Source: Pseudomonadota bacterium (GTDB lineage Bacteria > Myxococcota_A > Polyangia > Polyangiales > Polyangiaceae). From it: a DNA stretch of 27,288 bases. The translations under genes and the position numbers were made by a program. The notes below the pieces were generated by a model. The model did no database searches. It was not told the origin of the DNA and saw only the letters and a list, made by a program, of their open reading frames with translations. The stretch lies in assembly GCA_023428245.1 (NCBI GenBank), contig JAEYYX010000032.1:1-27288 (forward strand), given 5' to 3'. Below are positions 14,865 to 21,927 of the stretch, in pieces. Positions within the stretch are counted from its first letter, which is position 1. Each line of letters opens with the position of its first letter.

Positions 14865-17456
14865 TTAGGGCTTCTTCCCCGGGAGACGAAGCTCCGCGCG
14901 GTGGATCGTCGGCCCCTCGCGTCCGTCGGCTGTCGCGTAATAGAGCGCGCTGCCGACCAAGATCGGTGACGCGCCTTCGTGCAGCAAATCCGTGACTCTG
15001 AACATCTCCTCGAGCGCGATCGCCGGATCGCCCACTCGCTCGAGAGAAGGCACACGCAGCGCATAGACTCTCTGCTCGTTCGGATCTTTGGTGAGCACGG
15101 CGAGAGAACAGGAGCGCTCGTCACAATCCGTCGCAAGCCCTATCGCGTGACCGGGTGCCGCGAGATCGCGAGGCGCGATCAAGCGCATGCCCTGGCGATC
15201 AAACTTGGCGAGCAGAGCACGCCCCCTCGCGGACTCTCCTTCGGTGCCCGTCGGAGTCTCGAGCCAAGCGAGGCCAGCTCCCCGCAAGAAGCGCGGCGAG
15301 AAGGCGTGGTACCCGGAGCGACGCACGAGCATCGGTTGCGCGCGCGCCGCGCCTGTGCGCCCGTCGATGGCCCCGACGAAAATGCCGCCAGCGTGAGAAA
15401 GGCGCCCTTCTTCGATTCGCGCAGAATAGGCGAACAGGACCTCGTCGCCGACCACCTCGACCTCGAGATCGCTCGGCTCGAGTGCACCTTCGGTCAAACG
15501 TTGCTCCGACGAGACAGCGCGGAGCTCTCGGTCGAGCAGCGTCCCGTACACCTCCGGCGTCCCATTTCGATCGTCGATCCAAAGCACGACAAAACCGTCG
15601 GGCGTGCGCGCAACGCTCACGTCGCTCACCTCAGCACCGATCTTGGTGAGCATCTGTTGGCGCACCTTCTTACCGGCTTGATCGACGAGCGTGAGAAAGA
15701 CGTGGGGCTTGCCTTGATCGAACGCGGCCCAGCCTACGAGCGCGCGCCCATCCTGAAAGCTCGACAAGCTGACCCCACCCGGCGAGCGAGCACGGAGCGA
15801 AAGCTCAACTTCAGAGTGAACCATAGGGCCCGCGAGAGCGTCGTCGAGTCCCGCAACGCGCGTTGGGGTGAGGTGAGCCTGTTCGGGGGTCATTTTCCCG
15901 TCTCTGGCCGCCTTCTTGAGGGGAAGGATCGGCAGGCCCGGATCGAAATACGTCAGCGACAGGACAAGCTCGTCACCGCGAGCGGTCTCGTCCCCGGAGA
16001 TCTTCGCGACGTCGAAGCTCGTGAGCGAAGGCAGGCTCTTGACGGGTTCCTCTGCGATGAGCCGGGGTAACGCCTCGTCCCCGAGCTTCACGGCCGCACT
16101 CGGACGCCCTGTCCCCCGCGGTTCGACCCAAAACGCCGTGTAAAATTCCTTCGCGGGCCTCGCCGCGAGAGATCGACAGAGGTCTTCCGCGCACGAAAGA
16201 TCCCAAGCGAGCGTCGCCGGATCCGAAACGCCAGGCACTGTCACAGGAAACGCTTCTGCTCCTTTTGCCCCGAGCTCAAGCACTGCAAGCTCGCTTTTCG
16301 GTCCCCTAGGCACGCTGGATCGGACGCGAGCCAGGGCCGTCAGCTGATCTCCGCGCAGCGTAAACTCCGGAAGCACAGGATCCGGCTCCGCGCTCTCGAG
16401 GTACCCGAGCGGCTCGAGCGCGCCCCGCTCGTCAAACTTGCCGAAATAGGTGCGCGAGCCCGAAAGAGGATTCAAGTTATCCTCATCCCAAACCACCCGC
16501 ACACTCCCCGCGCTCCCAGCAGAGAGGAGCTCCCTGATGCGCTGATTGCCACGGCGCGGTGTGAGAGGTTCAGGGGCACCGGCCGGCCCGAGATCGCGCG
16601 ACAGAGGCAGACCGAACAGGCGCGCGACATTAGTCCGGGTGTCCCGCTCAGTGAACACGAGATGACCGCCCAAGTCATGGAGCACGAAGTCGAGCCCGTC
16701 GACCCTGCCACTCATACGCGCGAGGGTGATGCGCTCAGCACCCTTCTCGGTCACCCGCACGATCACAAGCTCCACGTCGTCTCCCTGGTCTTCGACGAAC
16801 GCGATACAACCGCCACCCTGGCAAGGGCGAACCTGCCAAACCAAGGCGCTGTCGCTCAGCGTTCGGGCATCCAAGGATCGATCGGCGAAGATACCACGAG
16901 CGCTCAGCCGAGTGCCGAGTTCACGACGGTCGCTCCAGAAGACGACGGAGAGATCGTCTCCGCCGCTCGCCGCCGCCCACCCGATCTGTTTACCGACCGC
17001 GAAAATTCGATCGGCGCGCACGAGCGCGGCCTCTTCGGAGACGACGAACACCTCAAGCGCGCTGTCCGAGCCGCTGCCTCGGCCGACCAGGATGAGCGAG
17101 TCTTTCCCGAGCCGCCCTCCTGGTGCCAAAAAAAGCGGTTTCGGCGGGCTCTCCGCGAGCTGAACCGCGCGGCCGAGCGCCCCGCCGTGGGAGAGAGGCG
17201 CCGCAAACAGCCCACCGCTGCGCTCCCCCGGAACCAACCAGTAGGCCAGACGATCGCGCCCATCCCCAGTCAGGCGCGGCCCGAAGGCGCCCTCACCGAA
17301 CGATCCTACGACGTGACCGCGCTCGGCCTTGTTCCCACGCGACTCAATCGCAGGCGCTTGGGTCCGTGACCTTTGCCCACCCCCGCCTCCGCACGAAATG
17401 AGGCCGAGACCTAAACCGAACAGCCCACTTCGAAGAAAAAAAGAGCGACGCAGCAA
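14865..17456 (-). CDS. Large beta-rich lipoprotein, unknown function
   Basis: The 863-residue product starts at TTG 17456, preceded at 5 nt by GGAG. It has a signal peptide with lipobox (LGLISC, C22) and a Gly-rich spacer. The rest is almost wholly beta with repeated motifs such as VVWDEDNLNPLSG, VGWAAFDQGKPHVFL and VLWIDDRNGTPEVYG. The last resembles the W-D-R/D-x-R-x-G blades of WD40-like or BNR-type propellers, so two or more propellers are likely. Four scattered Cys (such as SCAEDLC and DCDERSC) could form disulfides outside the cytoplasm. I do not recognise the family. It is convergent with the neighbouring lipoprotein gene, and the 130-bp gap between them shows no convincing terminator. 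Confidence 0.82.
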   Translation of the reverse strand: MLRRSFFLRSGLFGLGLGLISCGGGGGQRSRTQAPAIESRGNKAERGHVVGSFGEGAFGPRLTGDGRDRLAYWLVPGERSGGLFAAPLSHGGALGRAVQLAESPPKPLFLAPGGRLGKDSLILVGRGSGSDSALEVFVVSEEAALVRADRIFAVGKQIGWAAASGGDDLSVVFWSDRRELGTRLSARGIFADRSLDARTLSDSALVWQVRPCQGGGCIAFVEDQGDDVELVIVRVTEKGAERITLARMSGRVDGLDFVLHDLGGHLVFTERDTRTNVARLFGLPLSRDLGPAGAPEPLTPRRGNQRIRELLSAGSAGSVRVVWDEDNLNPLSGSRTYFGKFDERGALEPLGYLESAEPDPVLPEFTLRGDQLTALARVRSSVPRGPKSELAVLELGAKGAEAFPVTVPGVSDPATLAWDLSCAEDLCRSLAARPAKEFYTAFWVEPRGTGRPSAAVKLGDEALPRLIAEEPVKSLPSLTSFDVAKISGDETARGDELVLSLTYFDPGLPILPLKKAARDGKMTPEQAHLTPTRVAGLDDALAGPMVHSEVELSLRARSPGGVSLSSFQDGRALVGWAAFDQGKPHVFLTLVDQAGKKVRQQMLTKIGAEVSDVSVARTPDGFVVLWIDDRNGTPEVYGTLLDRELRAVSSEQRLTEGALEPSDLEVEVVGDEVLFAYSARIEEGRLSHAGGIFVGAIDGRTGAARAQPMLVRRSGYHAFSPRFLRGAGLAWLETPTGTEGESARGRALLAKFDRQGMRLIAPRDLAAPGHAIGLATDCDERSCSLAVLTKDPNEQRVYALRVPSLERVGDPAIALEEMFRVTDLLHEGASPILVGSALYYATADGREGPTIHRAELRLPGKKP

Positions 17457-17478
17457 GAGAACTCCAGGCCCGGAAAAG

Positions 17479-17496
17479 TAGCCTCTTCCGAGGCTA
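17479..17496. promoter_or_regulatory. Hairpin/inverted repeat in a divergent intergenic region
   Basis: TAGCCTC-TTCC-GAGGCTA is a perfect 7-bp inverted repeat with a 4-nt loop, 22 bp before the TTG of the beta-rich lipoprotein gene and 62 bp before the chemoreceptor start. It could be an mRNA leader hairpin of the minus-strand gene or an operator. No promoter is confidently visible nearby. Confidence 0.3.
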
Positions 17497-17557
17497 GGCC
17501 AAGCTTTCCCCCTGTCAAACGAGCTATCCCTACTAGAGACGCGCGCGCGAGTTCGTT

Positions 17558-19168
17558 ATGCTGCCAGATCGACGGGAGCCGGGGAAGCCCCCCGCGCTGC
17601 GAAGACTTCACATGTCGACTCAAGTTCAGAAGCAACTCACCGCGGCAGCTCTGGTCTTTTGCCCGACCGTCGTTTCCGTCGCTCTCGATCCTAGTCGAAT
17701 GACTCAGGCGCTCGTCGTCGGTGCGGTCTCGAGTGCCATTGCGTTTTTCGTCAGTGGTCAGGCAGACACCAGACCTCTGACGCAACTGCGCACCGCCATC
17801 CGACGCGCCGCACAAGGACGCGAGTACGAGCGCCCCGGCGCGGACGCCCCTCCCCAGCTGCTCGAGCTCTACGATGAGCTCGACGAGCTCGTCAGCGCCC
17901 GCACAGAGAAGTCCGAGGCGAGCGCAGAAGATTCCGAGTCTCTCCGCAAGAAGGTGCGCTCCCTGAGAGCCACGCTCGATCGTGAACTCGAGAGCTCCCG
18001 CGACATCACGAGCATCATCCAGCGGGCCGAAGAGGGATTGAATCAGGTCTCGCTCACCCTGAACAAACTCCAAGAGACAGCAGGCAGCTCCCACGCCGAT
18101 ATCTCGCACATGTCGATGCTCCATGAGCAGGTCTCCGCCAGCATCGGCGAGCTCTCCTTGAGCGTCCGCGAGACTCTCTCCTCGATCGAGGAGATGACCT
18201 TCTCGATCCGGGAAGTCGCGACCAACATCGACGCTCTCTCGCTCACCGCCGAGGAGACGAGCTCAAGCATGAATCAGATGGACGTGTCGATCGACCAGGT
18301 TCAGTCGAACGCGAACGAGACGGCCCGCTTGAGCGAGAATGTAGCTCAGGACGCCGAACTCGGCGCGGAGGCAATTCTGAAGACGATGGGCGAAATCTAC
18401 CGCATCAAAGAGAGCAGCCAAGAGGCCCTCGGCGTCATCAATAACCTCGGCTCCCGCATCGAGGCCATCGGTGAAATCCTGAACGTGATCGATGACGTCG
18501 CGGAACAGACGAACCTCCTCGCGCTCAACGCGGCCATTATCGCCGCCCAGGCCGGCGAGCACGGCAAGGGGTTCGCCGTGGTCGCCGAAGAGATCAAAGA
18601 TCTGGCCGATCGCTCCGGTGCGAGCACCAAGGAAATCGCCGACCTGATCAAGACGATTCAGCACGAGAGCCGAAACGCAATCGCCGCCGTGGAACAAGGC
18701 GCGGAGAACGTCGATCGCGGCGTCGAAGTGTCGAACGAAGCGGAGCGAGCGCTCAAGAAGATTCTCGAAAGCTCCAAGAAGAGCACGAACATGGTGCGAG
18801 CGATCGCTCGCGCGACCGTCGAACAGGCCAAAGGCTCAAAGCAGGTCACCGACGCCATCAGCCGCATCGCCGAGACCGTGCAACAGATCGCCGCCGCCAC
18901 CGCACAGCAAGCTCGCGGCAGCGAGCTCATCATGAAGGGCGGCGAGCGGATGCGCAGCATTGCGCAAGAGGTCGAGCTCTCGACTCAGGAGCAAGCTCGC
19001 GGCAGCCAGCGCATCGCCTCGAGCATCGCCACGATCCACGACCTGACAGGCGAACTCGTTCAGCACCAACGCGTCTACTCCGAGAGCAGCGGCACCGCGC
19101 TCACCAAGGTCGATGGTTTCGTCGGACGCATCAAAGAGCAAACCGCGACTCTCAAAGATCTCCCTTGA
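17558..19168 (+). CDS. Methyl-accepting chemotaxis protein without an extracytoplasmic sensor domain
   Basis: The 536-residue product has two closely spaced hydrophobic segments (about 27-42 and 48-64) joined by only a few residues, so almost nothing is exposed outside. A HAMP-like stretch (TRPLTQLRTAIRRAAQGREYE, about 71-91) and a long coiled coil lead to the MCP signalling tip at about 311-354 (IDDVAEQTNLLALNAAIIAAQ... and GKGFAVVAEEIKDLADRSG). The tip binds CheA/CheW; its AAIIAAQAG is a variant of the usual AAIEAARAG. Input is probably sensed in the membrane, in the cytoplasm or through a partner. No che genes are nearby. An in-frame ATG at 17612 (MSTQVQKQL) just before the first membrane segment is an equally likely start; neither has a strong ribosome-binding site. 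Confidence 0.92.
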   Translation: MLPDRREPGKPPALRRLHMSTQVQKQLTAAALVFCPTVVSVALDPSRMTQALVVGAVSSAIAFFVSGQADTRPLTQLRTAIRRAAQGREYERPGADAPPQLLELYDELDELVSARTEKSEASAEDSESLRKKVRSLRATLDRELESSRDITSIIQRAEEGLNQVSLTLNKLQETAGSSHADISHMSMLHEQVSASIGELSLSVRETLSSIEEMTFSIREVATNIDALSLTAEETSSSMNQMDVSIDQVQSNANETARLSENVAQDAELGAEAILKTMGEIYRIKESSQEALGVINNLGSRIEAIGEILNVIDDVAEQTNLLALNAAIIAAQAGEHGKGFAVVAEEIKDLADRSGASTKEIADLIKTIQHESRNAIAAVEQGAENVDRGVEVSNEAERALKKILESSKKSTNMVRAIARATVEQAKGSKQVTDAISRIAETVQQIAAATAQQARGSELIMKGGERMRSIAQEVELSTQEQARGSQRIASSIATIHDLTGELVQHQRVYSESSGTALTKVDGFVGRIKEQTATLKDLP

Positions 19169-19207
19169 GGAGAGCTGAGGGCACTCGCTTCCCCTGCTCA
19201 CGGGTCC

Positions 19208-20740
19208 CTAACGGGACGTGCAGGGGCCCCCGAGCGTCGCGCGTACGACCCCGTCGCCAGGCGGCGTCCCGGGCGGTACCGAGACCTGACCCTCGAAGCG
19301 TCCTTCCGCGTCTGTCGCGACGGAGCCGAGCGATGCGCTTGCACCGTCCTTCCGCACCCAAGCGAGATCGACTCGCGCGGACGCGCAAAAGCCTCCTTCT
19401 CGCCGCACGATACCGCTCACCTCGAGGGGGCGCCCGCGGCGCGTCTGCGCGCGATCGAGGGACAAAACGATCGTGACGTTCTCGGCCTGGACCGGAGCGG
19501 CCGGTGTGACGTCGGAGCTCGACCCGGAAGCGCTCGGCCAGCCGTCCCGCACAGCCGCTGTGCTCCGAGTCACAGAGCGGCCAAGGTCAAGTCCTCCGGC
19601 TTGCCCGGGAGGCCAGAAGAACGGGTCCCGCGGTGGGATATGGAGCGGCAGACTCGGATCGAGCGCCGGCATATCCAGATCGAACGCGGCGCCCCCGAGA
19701 TCGATGCGCACGAAGCCGTCTCCGTCGAACACTTCGACCCAGGCATGCGCTTCGTTTTGAACGAGGCGCGACGAGAGTCCGAGCGCACTCGCCGTCACAA
19801 CAAACGCATAAGCGCGATGGCGACAGACGCCCCTCCGGTTCAAGCTCAGCTCGCGATAGAGCTCCCGCGGAGTCGTCGCCTTCGCTGCTTCGCTCGAAGG
19901 CTCAAAGGACCGGAAGTAGCCGACAAGACGGCTCAAAGCTTCGCTCGGCGCGAGCGTTCGATCGACTCGACTCGCCAAGAGAACCGGGGCCGCAGCAGCG
20001 CGCACCTCGTCATTCACCTCGGGCGCTCCGAGCCGATTCCAGTTACCGAGAGGCCCAATGCTCCCGAAGGCGCGCCTCTGCGCAGAAACCTGCATCACCA
20101 CGTGAACTCGGCCGCCTTGGTCCGATTTGACGAACCAGTTCTCGGCGCTGTCCTCGACCACCTCGAGCGCCCGCTCGGGATCGCTCTGCATCTTCAGGAT
20201 CCGCGCACCTGGCGCCACGCTCACGATTCGCACAGGCTCGGAGGGCACAAGGTCCACTGTCAGACTGGCGAAGAACACGTCTTCGTCGGGCGCCGCTTGT
20301 CCCCCCACCGGTACAGCCGCGAGAGCGGGGGTACGCACGCGCAAGCTCAAGTCGGGCGCCACCTGGTCAAAGGCAAAGAGCCGCTTGTAGGGCACGGTGG
20401 CGGGACGAAAGGGGTCGTCGTAGCTCACACGGGCAGGCGGCGCCGTGAACGGATCGAGCTGGTAGACGGGCTCTCGGCGCGTCTCGCCAGTGCCCCCATA
20501 AACAGGTCCCTGGCCTCCCGGGACCTCCGGAGCAGCCACGGCTCCGCTCTGGGTCATGATCGCCGCGGGCAATCCGCCACGCTGTGAAGTCGCTCCGAGC
20601 ACCAGATCCTCAGCCGGGTCCGCTTCGAAAAGCTCATGGAGGATGGGCCCGGCGAGTACCCATGGCGCCCAGGCGGCGAGCCCAAGCGCGAGCGCACCCG
20701 CGAAGAAAGCCCTCGGGCTCTTCTGGTAGCTAGAGCTCAT
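19208..20740 (-). CDS. Exported transglutaminase-like (cysteine protease fold) protein
   Basis: The 510-residue product starts at ATG 20740 with GGGAG 8 nt upstream. It has an N-terminal hydrophobic segment (about 11-30) that may be a signal peptide or anchor. A beta-rich region (about 100-240) precedes a transglutaminase-like domain with an intact triad: C306 in RRGVCRHRA, H332 in NEAHAWVEVF and D347 in VRIDLGG. A C-terminal Ig-like domain (about 415-505) shows LEVSGIV and DAEGRFEGQVSVPPG, a carboxypeptidase-regulatory or macroglobulin-like pattern. Bacterial members of this superfamily are proteases, crosslinkers or peptide hydrolases; the substrate here is unknown. It is divergent from the UDPGP gene with 26 bp between starts and convergent with the chemoreceptor gene. 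Confidence 0.87.
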   Translation of the reverse strand: MSSSYQKSPRAFFAGALALGLAAWAPWVLAGPILHELFEADPAEDLVLGATSQRGGLPAAIMTQSGAVAAPEVPGGQGPVYGGTGETRREPVYQLDPFTAPPARVSYDDPFRPATVPYKRLFAFDQVAPDLSLRVRTPALAAVPVGGQAAPDEDVFFASLTVDLVPSEPVRIVSVAPGARILKMQSDPERALEVVEDSAENWFVKSDQGGRVHVVMQVSAQRRAFGSIGPLGNWNRLGAPEVNDEVRAAAAPVLLASRVDRTLAPSEALSRLVGYFRSFEPSSEAAKATTPRELYRELSLNRRGVCRHRAYAFVVTASALGLSSRLVQNEAHAWVEVFDGDGFVRIDLGGAAFDLDMPALDPSLPLHIPPRDPFFWPPGQAGGLDLGRSVTRSTAAVRDGWPSASGSSSDVTPAAPVQAENVTIVLSLDRAQTRRGRPLEVSGIVRREGGFCASARVDLAWVRKDGASASLGSVATDAEGRFEGQVSVPPGTPPGDGVVRATLGGPCTSR

Positions 20741-20753
20741 CCGGAAGGCTCCC

Positions 20754-20759
20754 TATAGT
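20754..20759 (+). promoter_or_regulatory. Candidate -10 element of a near-leaderless UDPGP-type gene transcript
   Basis: TATAGT matches the -10 consensus at 5 of 6 bases and lies 7 nt before the ATG at 20767, so transcription would begin at or next to the start codon. No -35 is evident in the upstream coding end of the divergent gene. The same stretch offers TACTAT on the minus strand, so the two promoters may overlap. Confidence 0.35.
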
Positions 20760-20766
20760 ACGGAAA

Positions 20767-21915
20767 ATGACCTCAGGGTACACCGATCCCCTCGCCCAAG
20801 ACCTCACGACCCTCACAGATGCTGAGAGGAAGGAGCTCGAGGCGCACGGCTTCGACGCTTCGTTCCTCGTCGAGAGAGCCCGCCTCGCGCGCGAAGGGAC
20901 CTTCGAGAATCGCGTCCGCGGGAAGGTTGCGCCGCCCTCACCGAAGAACCTGCTCCCGCTTCCGGAGCGTGGCACGCCGGAGGCGCGACGGCTCGAGGAC
21001 TTGGGTGAGACGGCTCTTCGCGAGGGACGCTGCGCACTCGCGGTGCTCGCTGGTGGCATGGCGACGCGAATGGGCGGAGTCGTGAAAGCTCTCGTCGAGG
21101 CGCTCCCCGGCTCGACCTTCCTCGACCTCCGGCTCGCTGAACAGGCCGCTCTCACACGTCGCTACGGCAAACGTCCCCCGCTCTGGCTCATGACGAGTCA
21201 ACCAACGCACGGCCCCATCGTCGGCGCCCTCGGCCACCGCCTCGGCGATGGCGTCGAAGTGTTTCGCCAGGGCCTGAACGTGCGGCTCACGGAAGACGGC
21301 CGGCTTTTCCGCGATAACTCTGGAGCCCCGAGCTTGTACGCCCCGGGGCACGGTGACTTTTCTGACGCCCTCGCTCGAAGTGGTCTCCTCGGTCCGTTCC
21401 TCGAGAGCGGAGGACAATATGTGCTCGTCTCGAACCTCGACAACTTGGGTGGTGGGCTCGATCCACTCGTCATTGGCTTCCATCTGGACAGCGGCGCCGA
21501 CATCACTTGCGAAGTCGTCCAGAAGCGGGACGCCGATCGCGGCGGTGTCCCTGTCGACTACGAGGGGCGCACGGTGATTCTCGAAGAGTTCCGTCTCCCG
21601 GAAGATTTCGACGCAAACCAGATCCGCGTATTCAACGTCAACACGTTGGCCTTCAGCGCGAAGGCGCTCGATGACGTCAAAATCCCCTGGACCTACTTCG
21701 AGGTGAAGAAGGAGACCGAGGGCAAGCGCGTCCTGCAGTTCGAACGTCTCATCCACGAGCTCACATTCCACCTGGAAACGCGCTATGCGGTCGTGCCGCG
21801 GGAGGGCATCGACTCTCGCTTCTTACCCGTTAAAGATCAGAAAGAGCTCGCCGCGCGGGCCCCCGAAATCGAACAGCTCGCGCGCGCGCGGGGAATGCTC
21901 TCCGAGAAGGTATAA
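20767..21915 (+). CDS. UDPGP-family nucleotidyltransferase (UTP-glucose-1-phosphate uridylyltransferase type)
   Basis: Enzymes of this family join UTP to a sugar 1-phosphate, giving UDP-glucose or UDP-GlcNAc in the cytosol. The 382-residue product has the nucleotide-binding loop LAGGMATRMGG at 94-104, a downstream Lys (K107) in the place of the family GPK lysine, WLMTSQPTH at 140-148, and VSNLDNLGG at 221-229, which resembles the NxDNLG of eukaryotic-type UGPases. That last motif favours glucose 1-phosphate over GlcNAc 1-phosphate, but by eye this is not decisive. The loop has GGMA where most relatives have GGxG. No clear Shine-Dalgarno precedes the ATG. It is first in a run with the SppA-like gene (12-bp gap) and proB. 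Confidence 0.85.
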   Translation: MTSGYTDPLAQDLTTLTDAERKELEAHGFDASFLVERARLAREGTFENRVRGKVAPPSPKNLLPLPERGTPEARRLEDLGETALREGRCALAVLAGGMATRMGGVVKALVEALPGSTFLDLRLAEQAALTRRYGKRPPLWLMTSQPTHGPIVGALGHRLGDGVEVFRQGLNVRLTEDGRLFRDNSGAPSLYAPGHGDFSDALARSGLLGPFLESGGQYVLVSNLDNLGGGLDPLVIGFHLDSGADITCEVVQKRDADRGGVPVDYEGRTVILEEFRLPEDFDANQIRVFNVNTLAFSAKALDDVKIPWTYFEVKKETEGKRVLQFERLIHELTFHLETRYAVVPREGIDSRFLPVKDQKELAARAPEIEQLARARGMLSEKV

Positions 21916-21927
21916 GGACGCTCCGAC

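Noticed and set aside
14156..16070. Open frames opposite the two lipoprotein genes (minus 14156-15136, plus 14979-16070)
   Set aside because: They are shadows of high-GC coding sequence and cross the convergent gene boundary without coherent composition.
19204..19217. GTCCC-TAAC-GGGAC hairpin at the end of the transglutaminase gene
   Set aside because: The stem is only 5 bp, overlaps the stop codon and has no U-run, so it is too weak to call a terminator.
19601..20587. Plus-strand open frame of 328 codons
   Set aside because: It is antisense to the transglutaminase-like gene, whose Cys-His-Asp triad is intact.
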